This document shows positions 48,436 to 55,587 of a stretch of 64,000 nt of DNA, piece by piece. Source of the stretch: Streptomyces sp. V4I2. Its GTDB lineage: Bacteria; Actinomycetota; Actinomycetes; Streptomycetales; Streptomycetaceae. Below the pieces are notes generated by a model. The model made no database searches, had not been told where the DNA came from, and was given only the letters and a program-made list of their open reading frames with translations. Position 1 is the stretch's first letter, and the number at the start of each line of letters is the position of its first letter. A program made the translations under genes and the position numbers. Where the stretch lies: positions 124,001-188,000 of the forward strand of contig NZ_JAUSZM010000004.1 of NCBI RefSeq assembly GCF_030817655.1, written 5' to 3'.

Positions 48436-50649
48436 TCACTTCAGGTACTTGTCCGCGTCCTCGGGACGCAGCAGGCCGGCCTCCTTCAGCAGCCGGATCG
48501 CGCGGGTCTGGTTGACGCTGAGCTTGGTGCGGGCCTGGTAGAGGGTGACGAAGCCGTCCTTGTCGCGCGGCAGGTTCTGTACGAGCGGCAGGAGTTCTTC
48601 GTCCGTCCGTACAGGCGTACCGGGACGGTCCGTATCCGCTGCATCGCTGGTTCCGGTTGCGGGAGGGGACGCGGTGGCCGTACCTGTACGGGCACCCGGT
48701 ACGCCGTCGCCGCCGGACTGTGTACGGACGCTGACCGTGCCGGTACGCCCCGGTACGGCCGCGCTGGCCGTACCGGTACGGCCAGCAGCCGGTGTACCTG
48801 TACGCCGCGCCCTGTCAGGGGCGGTGTGTACTCCGTCTGTACGGTCGCCGTACGGCCTGGTCAGCGCCGCTTCGGTCCCGCCATCGTGCGGCGGGTGGGG
48901 CGCGGCGTGTACAGGGTCCGTACCGTCCCGTCCGAGGCCCGTACCGTCCGGCCGTACCGAGCCGTGAGCGGCGTACAGGTCGCGACTGGCGGCCCCTGTA
49001 CGGCTGGACGACGCGGTGTCCGTACCGTCGGTACGCCGGTGCGTACCTGTACGGGCGGGCGTTCCGTTTCCGCTGTCCGTACCGGTACGGCCGTCCGCAG
49101 CGGCGGTACTGCCGTGGCTGTCCGTACCGTCGTCGTGCATGAGCGTGTGGACGCGCCAGATGACGGCCACGAAGATCAGCACGACGAACGTCGTCAGCTG
49201 CCACGGTGCCGACTGGCCCTCCTTGACGATGTGGGCCTGCTCGGACAGGTGGTAGGTCACGTTCGCCGACGCCATCAGCAGCAGCGCGTAGGGGATGTCC
49301 TTCTTCGCCCGGAACGCGGTGACGCAGTAGACGTCGATGCTGACCGGCAGCAGCGGGGCGACGTACTGGTTGATGCCGACCATGCGGGCCAGCTCGTACT
49401 CGCCGGAGGCGGCGAGCCCGACGCCGGCGGCGAGCGCGATCCACGGGGCCGTCTTCCACGCCTTGCGGCTGAGGTTCTGCTGCCGGCCCCGGAAGCGGGA
49501 GTTGGCCTTCTTCGCCTCCCGGGCCTCCTCGAGCAGCCGCCGGGCGCGGGCCTCATCGGCCTGCGCCCGCTCGGTGATGCCCTTCGCCTTGCGCTCCGCC
49601 TCGGTGGTGATGCGGCTCGCTTCCTTCTGGGCGGCCTCCCGCAGCTGCGCCGCGACGGTCTTGGCTTCCTCCCGCAGCCGCTCGCGCTGCTTGTCGCACG
49701 CCTGCTTGAGCCCGGCGAGTTCGTCGGCGAGGGCCTTGCGCTTGGCGGCGGCCTCCGTGTCGAACTGGTCGGTGAGCTCGCGCAGCTTCTCGCGCAGCTC
49801 TGTGCGGGCCTGTTCCGCCTCGGTGTGCGCGGCGGCGACGTGAGCGTCGGCTTCGCGGCGCCGGTCGTCGGCGGCCTTGACCGCGTCCGTGTACAGCGCC
49901 TCCGCCTCCGCGCGGCGGCCGTCGTACTGTTCAGCCGCCGTCACCGCGAGCTGGGCGAACCGCTCGCGGGCCTGGTCGACCTCGCGCTGTGCCGCGGCCA
50001 CCAGTTCGTCGGCCTGCTCCTGGGCGCGGGCGAGGATCCCGCCGGCCTCGATGCGGCGCTGGTCGACCAGGGCGCCGATCTCGGTGAGGTCGGCCTCCGC
50101 CAGACGGCGCAGCTCGGCAACCGCCTTGCCGGTCGCTTCGCGGTCGGTGGCGGCCAGTTCGGTCAGGTCGTTGACCCGGGCCCGGGCCTCCGTTACCAGC
50201 CTCTCGGCATGGTCGCGGGCTTCCGTCAGGAGCCGGTCGGCCTCGCCGCGAGCCGCCTCCAGGTCGTTTTTCGCCGCCGCGCGCTGGGCGGTGGCCGCCT
50301 GGTCGGCGTCGGCGGTGATGCCCGCGGCGCGGGTCTGCGCCTCGGCCATCAGCACGGTGACCTGCTCGTGGGTGTCGGCGACGGTGCGCGCGGCCACCGT
50401 CTCGGCTTCCGCCTGGAGGGCGGCGGCCTGCTCGCGCGCGGTGTCGATGACGTCGGCGGCCCGGTCCCGGGCGTCCGCGACGCGGACCAGCGCCTCGAAG
50501 TCGACGACCTCCGTCTCCGTCTGCGTGGTCCCGGCCGGGGCCGGGGAAGCCTCGGGGGTGGGAGAGGCGGTCGACTGCGAAGCCGGACGGGTCGCCGCCG
50601 GCTTCTTGCGCGCGGGGCTCCTCTTGTGTGCGGTTCGTGTGGCGGCCAC
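48436..50649 (-). CDS. Coiled-coil DUF2637 membrane protein (spread protein)
   Basis: A 737-residue protein. Residues about 60-390 form one long Ala/Glu/Arg-rich coiled coil (EARGEADRLLTEARDHAERL and many similar). Then come four membrane segments of DUF2637 type (WIALAAGVGLAASGEYELAR, PLLPVSIDVYCVTAFRAKKD, YALLLMASANVTYHLSEQ, TTFVVLIFVAVIWRVHTLMH). The C-terminal 200 residues are low complexity with repeated RTGT/DGT units, encoded by CGTACGG-type repeats, followed by a compact end (NQTRAIRLLKEAGLLRPEDA) that looks like a small winged helix. It probably forms a membrane scaffold for plasmid spread. Confidence 0.72.
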   Translation of the reverse strand: MAATRTAHKRSPARKKPAATRPASQSTASPTPEASPAPAGTTQTETEVVDFEALVRVADARDRAADVIDTAREQAAALQAEAETVAARTVADTHEQVTVLMAEAQTRAAGITADADQAATAQRAAAKNDLEAARGEADRLLTEARDHAERLVTEARARVNDLTELAATDREATGKAVAELRRLAEADLTEIGALVDQRRIEAGGILARAQEQADELVAAAQREVDQARERFAQLAVTAAEQYDGRRAEAEALYTDAVKAADDRRREADAHVAAAHTEAEQARTELREKLRELTDQFDTEAAAKRKALADELAGLKQACDKQRERLREEAKTVAAQLREAAQKEASRITTEAERKAKGITERAQADEARARRLLEEAREAKKANSRFRGRQQNLSRKAWKTAPWIALAAGVGLAASGEYELARMVGINQYVAPLLPVSIDVYCVTAFRAKKDIPYALLLMASANVTYHLSEQAHIVKEGQSAPWQLTTFVVLIFVAVIWRVHTLMHDDGTDSHGSTAAADGRTGTDSGNGTPARTGTHRRTDGTDTASSSRTGAASRDLYAAHGSVRPDGTGLGRDGTDPVHAAPHPPHDGGTEAALTRPYGDRTDGVHTAPDRARRTGTPAAGRTGTASAAVPGRTGTVSVRTQSGGDGVPGARTGTATASPPATGTSDAADTDRPGTPVRTDEELLPLVQNLPRDKDGFVTLYQARTKLSVNQTRAIRLLKEAGLLRPEDADKYLK

Positions 50650-50785
50650 GCCGCCTCCTTCCGGTAGGAGCCGCCCTGGTGGGCGGCGTTGGGGTTGGTG
50701 AGTGGGTCCGGACTGTCCGGCTCCCCGTCACCGCCCGACCCGGCCGCCAAGGTGCAGCGGTCGGTGCGAGCGGATCAGGCAGCTG

Positions 50786-51175
50786 TCAGGCCAAGCGAGG
50801 GGTCACGGCCGTACCGGCCAGGACGCCCGACTTGTGCATCGCGGCCGCCGCGCTGGTCTTCCCGCTGCCGGACGTGCTGCCGATGAGCGCGTGGGCGTCC
50901 GTGAGCCGGAAGGACAGCGCGCCGTCGGTGGGGCGGTGCGGGTTGACGATCCGGCCGTCGGGGAGCAGGTCGCCGGTGTCGTCGAAGACCAGGACGCCGT
51001 TGCACAGCAGGCTCCAGCCCTGCTCCGGGTGGCTCGCGATGGTCTGTGCGGCCTCCCGGTCCGGACTGCCGGCGGTCGGGCACTTCGGGGTGTGCGTGCA
51101 CAGCGAGTCCGGCAGCCGAGTGGTGCCGGTGGTGGTCGTCGCGGTGTCGAGCTGGGCGGTCGTCGTCGTGCCCAT
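50786..51175 (-). CDS. DUF5999-like protein with a P-loop-like tail
   Basis: A 129-residue protein. The first 85 residues match the DUF5999 pattern: CTHTPKCPTAGSPDREAAQT, IASHPEQGWSLLCNGVLVFD, DTGDLLPDGRIVNPHRPTD. The remaining 45, SFRLTDAHALIGSTSGSGKT and SAAAAMHKSGVLAG, contain GSTSGSGKTS, which looks like the P-loop of an FtsK/TraB-type ATPase. Ordinary DUF5999 proteins end near HRP, so this may be a fusion with an ATPase fragment. ATG 51175 is clear. No Walker B follows, so it is not a working ATPase. Confidence 0.6.
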   Translation of the reverse strand: MGTTTTAQLDTATTTTGTTRLPDSLCTHTPKCPTAGSPDREAAQTIASHPEQGWSLLCNGVLVFDDTGDLLPDGRIVNPHRPTDGALSFRLTDAHALIGSTSGSGKTSAAAAMHKSGVLAGTAVTPRLA

Positions 51176-51286
51176 CAGGGCCTCCCTGGGCTGTCGGTCC
51201 GGGCTGTCCGGCTCCCCGTCACCGCCCGTCCCGGCCGCCGTGGTGCAGCGGTCGGTGCGGGCGGATCAGGCAGCCGCCAGAACGGA

Positions 51287-51592
51287 TCAGGCAGCGGTGC
51301 GGCGGCGAGCGGCCCGGCGCTTCATGCGGCGGCGGTCGTCTTCGTCGGTGCCGCCCCACACGCCCAGCTCGTTGCGCTCCAGCGCGCCCTCGAGGCAGCT
51401 CTCTATCAGCGGGCAGCGACGGCAGACAGCCTTGGCCTCCTCGATCTGGAGCAGCGCCGGGCCGGTGTTGCCGATGGGGAAGAACAGCTCGGAGTCCTCA
51501 TCGGCACAGGCCGCGCGGGGCCGCACCGGAGCGTCGGTGGAGACGGGCGCGTAGGCGTGATTGCGTACGATGGCGATGGAAACTCGCTTCAT
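51287..51592 (-). CDS. WhiB-family iron-sulfur transcription factor
   Basis: A 101-residue protein from ATG 51592, behind GGGAGG. The four cluster cysteines are C29, C57, C60 and C66 (ACADEDSELFFP, AVCRRCPLIESCLEGALERN), and the turn GVWGG follows, then a basic tail (DDRRRMKRRAARRRTAA). WhiB proteins hold a 4Fe-4S cluster and bind the sigma factor to control transcription. Plasmid-borne forms are common in Streptomyces. It is preceded by a stem-loop in its leader (51625-51650). Confidence 0.92.
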   Translation of the reverse strand: MKRVSIAIVRNHAYAPVSTDAPVRPRAACADEDSELFFPIGNTGPALLQIEEAKAVCRRCPLIESCLEGALERNELGVWGGTDEDDRRRMKRRAARRRTAA

Positions 51593-51624
51593 TCGGGCCT
51601 CCCATAAGGTCCAGTGCAAGAGAC

Positions 51625-51650
51625 AGCCCCAGGGCGGCCACCCTGGGGCT
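51625..51650 (-). terminator. Stem-loop in the whiB leader
   Basis: AGCCCCAGGG (51625-51634) pairs with CCCTGGGGCT (51641-51650), 33 bases upstream of the whiB-like start. It could end the upstream operon or act in the leader. Confidence 0.5.
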
Positions 51651-51710
51651 ATTGCGTGTCTGTGGGGCCGGATGGCCGGAGCGGGGTGAGCTCCCGACGC
51701 TCTCCGCCGG

Positions 51711-51732
51711 CCCCGCCCGGTAAGGGGCGGGG
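51711..51732 (-). terminator. Stem-loop
   Basis: CCCCGCCC (51711-51718) and GGGCGGGG (51725-51732) form a compact hairpin after the stop at 51754. Confidence 0.45.
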
Positions 51733-51753
51733 ACGACGGGCAATGCCGGGGGA

Positions 51754-51942
51754 TCAGCGCTGCTGCTTGGATTGGCGTTCGCGGTAGGCGTCCTGGAGGC
51801 GGGCGAACCGCTCGTGGATCGGCATCCCCTCCGCACACGGCGTCTCGCCCTGGCAGGCCGGACAGGCGGCGGTGTGCTCGGTGGAGTCCTCGAACGCCTT
51901 CATGTAGCGGACGAACAGGTCGTCGGTCGGTCGTGCACTCAT
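51754..51942 (-). CDS. Small zinc-knuckle protein
   Basis: A 62-residue protein: DDLFVRYMKAFEDSTEHTAA, CPACQGETPCAEGMPIHERF, ARLQDAYRERQSKQQR. CPAC and C form a probable knuckle between two helices. The ATG overlaps the preceding stop (ATGA), so it is the last gene of a three-gene set. Confidence 0.6.
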   Translation of the reverse strand: MSARPTDDLFVRYMKAFEDSTEHTAACPACQGETPCAEGMPIHERFARLQDAYRERQSKQQR

Positions 51943-52028
51943 CGGCGGTTGTTCTCCGACCTCTTGTTCTGCTCCGCGTTCTTCCGCGAGAGCTCCGCGC
52001 GTTCAGCGTCGGTCAGGCTGGTGATCAC
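51939..52028 (-). CDS. Tiny protein in a coupled operon
   Basis: A 29-residue frame from GTG 52028: VITSLTDAERAELSRKNAEQ NKRSENNRR. It overlaps the upstream stop (GTGA) and the downstream start (ATGA), so it is part of a tightly coupled set. It is helical and basic at the end. Small size lowers confidence, but the 4-base overlaps on both sides support it. Confidence 0.45.
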   Translation of the reverse strand: MITSLTDAERAELSRKNAEQNKRSENNRR

Positions 52029-52216
52029 GCCCTCACCCCCGCCGCCTCGTCGGCCCTGCGTGCGATCTCCTCGACATCGGCGACCGTGATCGACGCGCGA
52101 CGCAAGGGACCCGAGCAGCGCGAGTGATCCGCGTCGAACAGCGGGTCGTCCTCCCGCGCCACCAGCGGGCGGGTGGCGCCCGGCTGGCTTCCAGGGCGTG
52201 TCATGCTGTTGTGCAT
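52025..52216 (-). CDS. Small hypothetical protein
   Basis: A 63-residue protein from ATG 52216 behind GGAGGACC. It has PLVAREDDPLFDADHSRCSG and ITVADVEEIARRADEAAGVR. It is the first of three overlapping genes. No family was recognised. Confidence 0.55.
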   Translation of the reverse strand: MHNSMTRPGSQPGATRPLVAREDDPLFDADHSRCSGPLRRASITVADVEEIARRADEAAGVRA

Positions 52217-52299
52217 CAGGTCCTCCAGTCAGGTCCTGGACAGCCCCGGGGGTCTCAAGTCGCCGGGGTTGTCGTCGTTTTGGCTGGTCGTACGAGCAA

Positions 52300-52346
52300 C
52301 CACGGCCCCGGCCGACCCGAGGTGATCGGGTCGGCCGGGGCCGTGG
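52300..52346 (-). terminator. Very strong stem-loop (first of two with shared flanks)
   Basis: A 19-bp perfect stem: 52300-52318 pairs with 52328-52346 around a 9-base loop. GTCGTACGAGCA precedes it and CGTTCGTCG follows. The stop at 52366 lies just upstream on the minus strand. Confidence 0.7.
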
Positions 52347-52365
52347 TCGTTCGTCGTTGCGGCAG

Positions 52366-52639
52366 TCAGAGCGCGAATTCGTAGACCGCGCCAAGGTCGG
52401 CCTCCTGATGGGCCTCGGACACCACTTTCAGCAGCACGATCCGCAGCGGCTGTCCCGTGCGATCCGTGGCGAGGTACTCCTGCTCAGAGACCGTCTCGCC
52501 CATCGCACGAGACAGCGCAAACTGAGCGTCGGCCTGCGGGCATCTGGTCCCAGGGCTTCCTGGGCTCACCGGTGGGTGTCCAGTTCAGGTCCCAGTCGAT
52601 GTCGTGGACAGAGACGGTGGGTGCGGGCTGCGTAATCAT
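52366..52639 (-). pseudogene. Small plasmid gene with a frameshift
   Basis: ATG 52639 behind GAGGAG encodes MITQPAPTVSVHDIDWDLNW, TPTGEPRKPWDQM. The coding sense then switches frame to QADAQFALSRAMGETVSEQE, YLATDRTGQPLRIVLLKVVS and EADLGAVYEFAL, ending at 52366. One indel near 52540 restores a credible 90-residue protein. No family was recognised. Confidence 0.5.
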
Positions 52640-52703
52640 GAGCAACTCCTCACGGAGGGAGGCAGGGTTGTGATGCGCGGGCTGTCAGCTGTCGTACGAG
52701 CAG

Positions 52704-52749
52704 CCGAGGTGGCCCCCGCCCAGATGCGTTCGGGTGGGGGCCACCTCGG
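52704..52749 (-). terminator. Very strong stem-loop (second of two with shared flanks)
   Basis: 52704-52721 pairs with 52732-52749, 17 of 18 pairs. It is again preceded by GTCGTACGAGCA and followed by CGTTCGTCG, like the stem at 52300, although the stem sequences differ. Confidence 0.7.
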
Positions 52750-52769
52750 TCGTTCGTCGCGGTGGATGT

Positions 52770-53546
52770 TCAGGCGGTGATACGGACCGGCTGCGTCGGC
52801 ACCTGCGGGCCGCGGTTGTCGGAGACCGTGCCAGGCAAGCGGTTCCGGCAGGCGTTGTTGGTCTCTTCGACCGTCGTACCGCTGCGTTTGGCCGTCGTCT
52901 TCTTGGCGTTGACCGTGGCCTCGCTGTGCTTCGCCCACACCATGCTCGATCGGTAGCGAGCGAGCAGCGCGTCGACGCGGGCCTCGCGATCCCGGAGCGG
53001 CTGGGCGCGCTCCAGTTCCGCGTAGACCGCGGCGAGCCGGGCACCGTCGGCGCAGCGGTGGGTGCCGCCACAGCGGCCGGCCATGCTGCTGGCCCGGCAC
53101 TTCTTGAGGTGGGCGCGGTAGGCGGCGAGCGCGCCGGCCACGCTCATGGACACCGGGGACATCCTGGTGACCGGCTTGGCCGGGGCCGGGAGCGGCTTGT
53201 AGTGCTGGCGGGCGGAACGGCGTCCGGTCGCCGTGCTGTCAGCGGCGAGCATCTCCTCGCTCCACTGCTCGATCGGAATGTCGAGGTGGACGACCTGGTT
53301 GCTTCCGTCGCACCGGACGTGCTTCTCGCCTTCGGCGACCTTGTCGCTGATGCAGTGTTCGCGGATCACCAGCTTCTTGTCGCCCATCAGTCGGCGCCAG
53401 GTGCGGCAGTCGGGGCAGACGATGGACTTGGCCTCGCCCTCACGGACGTTGATCTCCTGGGGGCCGATCTTGCTGAGCAGCATCGGTGCGCGGCGGTTGT
53501 CGCGCTTGGTGCGGGTCCGACCTGGACGCTTGCGGTTCTTCGCCAT
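52770..53546 (-). CDS. Hypothetical plasmid protein with N-terminal Cys/His motif
   Basis: A 258-residue basic protein from ATG 53546. Basic N-terminus (KNRKRPGRTRTKRDNRRAPM), then IVCPDCRTWRRLMGDKKLVI, REHCISDK: a CxxC plus H/C arrangement that suits a zinc site. Helical centre with SMSVAGALAAYRAHLKKCRA and CGGTHRCADGARLAAVYAEL. The C-terminal 60 residues are basic. Likely a DNA- or RNA-binding protein of the element; no family was recognised. Confidence 0.6.
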   Translation of the reverse strand: MAKNRKRPGRTRTKRDNRRAPMLLSKIGPQEINVREGEAKSIVCPDCRTWRRLMGDKKLVIREHCISDKVAEGEKHVRCDGSNQVVHLDIPIEQWSEEMLAADSTATGRRSARQHYKPLPAPAKPVTRMSPVSMSVAGALAAYRAHLKKCRASSMAGRCGGTHRCADGARLAAVYAELERAQPLRDREARVDALLARYRSSMVWAKHSEATVNAKKTTAKRSGTTVEETNNACRNRLPGTVSDNRGPQVPTQPVRITA

Positions 53547-53722
53547 CACGTTCCTTCCGGCGGGTGAAGCGAGTGCTGCCCTCTCTGCCGCGCCAGGCCG
53601 GCCTTGCGGTCGGGGGTCCTGGCGGACAGACAGCACAACTTCGCTGTTCAGAGGTGGATCAGGTGGAGCTATTCGGTACAGGCGCCGTCGACCGGGGGAG
53701 CGCGGGCTCAACCCCATTGCCG

Positions 53723-53740
53723 CCGCCTCCTAGGAGGCGG
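53723..53740. promoter_or_regulatory. 18-bp perfect palindrome
   Basis: CCGCCTCCTAGGAGGCGG is a perfect palindrome between the divergent genes at 53546 and 53889. It contains anti-SD-like and SD-like sequences and could be a transcript end or operator. Confidence 0.4.
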
Positions 53741-53805
53741 TGACCCCTGCTGTTGTGCAGTCGTGCAATCAGCGCGTCCCCTGCGGGGGCCGACGCATGA
53801 GACCA

Positions 53806-53840
53806 TAAGGCCTTACGCCTTAAGGTGGCAAGGCTTAAGG
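53806..53840. promoter_or_regulatory. CTTAAG-type operators upstream of the regulator pair
   Basis: Three related sites: TAAGGCCTTA (53806-53815), GCCTTAAGG (53817-53825) and GGCTTAAGG (53832-53840). They lie 49-83 bases upstream of the UTRA gene start in promoter position. The same motif recurs as an inverted repeat after the GntR gene at 55235-55263. Autoregulation by the GntR protein is the simplest reading. Confidence 0.65.
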
Positions 53841-53888
53841 TCGAACCATGCTGGCTGTAGCCGCAGAGCACTAGGGTTGCGGCGGGTC

Positions 53889-54455
53889 ATGACGGACCGA
53901 GGGGACATAGTGGGCAGCAACGACGCATGGATGGGTGAAGCCCAGCCGTATCTCGCACCGCGACGCGCAGGAGAGCAAGACGCGTGGAGCGCTGAGGCTG
54001 CAGCGCACGGACGGCGCGGCGGCCAGCGGTTGCTCGCGGTGGAAGAGGTCGACCCTCCGCCCCCTGTTCGGGACTTTTTCCGTACCGAACCGGGCGCGGC
54101 GGTCGTGGTCCGTCGACGACTGATCCTGCTCGATGACGAACCGGTTGAGCTGGCCGACTCCTATTATCCGGCCCACATCGCACGTGGCACTCGCCTGGCT
54201 GAGCACGGAAAGATCCCTGGTGGCGCCGTCACGCTGCTGGCCAATTTGGGCTTCACGCCCGAAGACGATCCGCTGGAAGACGTCCACGCAACGACAGCCA
54301 CCACAAGCCAGTGCGCCGCCTTGGATCTGCCGCCTGGTGCACCGGTGTTGGTCCTGACTCGATTCACGACATCCAGTACCGGCGAGCCGATGGAGGTCAG
54401 CGTTATGACCATGACGCGACACCTCCAGTACCGACAGAGGAAGCAGGCGGTCTGA
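53889..54455 (+). CDS. UTRA-domain protein lacking the GntR DNA-binding domain
   Basis: A 188-residue protein from ATG 53889. Residues 40-185 form a UTRA ligand-binding domain: RDFFRTEPGAAVVVRRRLIL, LDDEPVELADSYYPAHIARG, GGAVTLLANLGFTPEDDPLE and APVLVLTRFTTSSTGEPMEV. The N-terminal 45 residues show no winged helix. Its UTRA part resembles that of the full GntR regulator right behind it, 3 bases away. It may bind the same ligand or form mixed dimers that alter DNA binding. This interpretation is inference. Confidence 0.75.
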   Translation: MTDRGDIVGSNDAWMGEAQPYLAPRRAGEQDAWSAEAAAHGRRGGQRLLAVEEVDPPPPVRDFFRTEPGAAVVVRRRLILLDDEPVELADSYYPAHIARGTRLAEHGKIPGGAVTLLANLGFTPEDDPLEDVHATTATTSQCAALDLPPGAPVLVLTRFTTSSTGEPMEVSVMTMTRHLQYRQRKQAV

Positions 54456-54458
54456 GAC

Positions 54459-55223
54459 ATGGCTAGATCGTTCGAGGACAAGCGGTCGGCCCATCAAAAG
54501 ATCGCCGCCACGCTTCGGAGGCAGATCACTCGCGGGGATCTCGCCCCCGGAGCCCAACTGCCGTCGACCCCAGCACTGATGGAGCAGTACGGCGTGGCGG
54601 GCACGACGGTGCAGAAGGCCCTGCTGATGCTGAAGGACGAAGGCCTCTTGGTCGGCCATGCCGGTAAGGGCGTCTTCGTCAAGGGCAGTACGCAGCAAGC
54701 CATCTCGCCAGCCGTATACATGCCGCCGGCGGCAGCTGGTGAGCCATACCGCTGGATTACCGAGGCCGGGAAGCGCTCGCAGCGCGGCTCGACGAAGCTC
54801 CTCAAGGTGGAAGTTGTCGTGCCCCCTCACGAAGTGGCAGCGTCCCTCGAGCTCCGAGAGGGGGAACAGGCCCTCCTCCGCAAGCAGGTGCTGCTCCTTG
54901 ATGACGAGCCCGCGGAACTCACCCGGTCGTACTATCCGCTGGAACTTGCTGAAGGCACGGCGATGATGGAACCCAGAAAGATCCGTGGGGGCACACCCAC
55001 GCTCCTGAGCGGCTTGGGCTACCCACCCCGCGAGTTCGTGGACGAGGTCTCCTCGGAGATCCCCACGGAGGAAGAAGTAGTAGCTCTGGAGCTTCCCAAA
55101 GATATGCCCGTGATGCTCACATTCCGAGTGGTCTACACGGACAACGACAGGCCAATCGAGGTCTCCCTGTTGGCCAAAGCGGCGCACAAGTACCGCATGC
55201 GGTACAAGCTCCAGGTGCCCTGA
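54459..55223 (+). CDS. GntR/UTRA transcriptional regulator (KorSA-like)
   Basis: A 254-residue HutC-type regulator. Winged helix: HQKIAATLRRQITRGDLAPG, AQLPSTPALMEQYGVAGTTV, QKALLMLKDEGLLVGHAGKG. UTRA: LLDDEPAELTRSYYPLELAE, GGTPTLLSGLGYPPREFVDE, PVMLTFRVVYTDNDRPIEVS. Such proteins (KorSA, KorA types) repress transfer genes on Streptomyces plasmids. CTTAAG sites lie on both sides of the two-gene unit and probably bind it. The ATG is 3 bases after the UTRA gene stop, so they are co-translated. Confidence 0.9.
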   Translation: MARSFEDKRSAHQKIAATLRRQITRGDLAPGAQLPSTPALMEQYGVAGTTVQKALLMLKDEGLLVGHAGKGVFVKGSTQQAISPAVYMPPAAAGEPYRWITEAGKRSQRGSTKLLKVEVVVPPHEVAASLELREGEQALLRKQVLLLDDEPAELTRSYYPLELAEGTAMMEPRKIRGGTPTLLSGLGYPPREFVDEVSSEIPTEEEVVALELPKDMPVMLTFRVVYTDNDRPIEVSLLAKAAHKYRMRYKLQVP

Positions 55224-55234
55224 TAACCTCAGGA

Positions 55235-55263
55235 CTCCCTTAAGCCAATAAGCCTTAAGGGAG
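55235..55263. promoter_or_regulatory. CTTAAG inverted repeat after the GntR gene
   Basis: CTCCCTTAAG (55235-55244) and CTTAAGGGAG (55254-55263) are perfect 10-bp complements around 9 bases. The same CTTAAG core occurs in the sites at 53806-53840. It lies 12 bases after the GntR stop and could control the next transcript, which leads to the 55588 gene. Bases 55264-55587 hold no gene I trust. Confidence 0.65.
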
Positions 55264-55587
55264 TATGATGTCGCTGCCTTCGCAAGCTCCGATTGGACGT
55301 CCGCCAGCACTACGGACTTTGCCGCCTGGGGGGACGCATGTACGTCTACATGATCGACGCACCCGGTGCTCCCACAGAACAGGCATCCACTGCGGCCATC
55401 GCTCCCACATCTACCAGTCACGTGCCGCGCCTCCTCTGTCCGCTTCTCTTGTGGGGCCCCATAACAGTCGCCTCGGAGCCAGCCGAACATCACAGCGGCT
55501 TGTCGAAGCCCGTGCGCACCTTCGTTCACGGGTTTTCAACATCCACGTACACATGGGATTTGGGGCTCGAGCCCTAGGCTCGCGGCC

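Noticed and set aside
47998..50667. An 889-codon plus-strand frame with repetitive sequence
   Set aside because: It is antisense to the coiled-coil DUF2637 gene, which has ribosome site, coiled coil and membrane segments.
55293..55577. A 94-codon frame between the CTTAAG repeat and the HTH-kinase
   Set aside because: No ribosome site and no coding-like composition; it overlaps other frames and is more likely promoter DNA.
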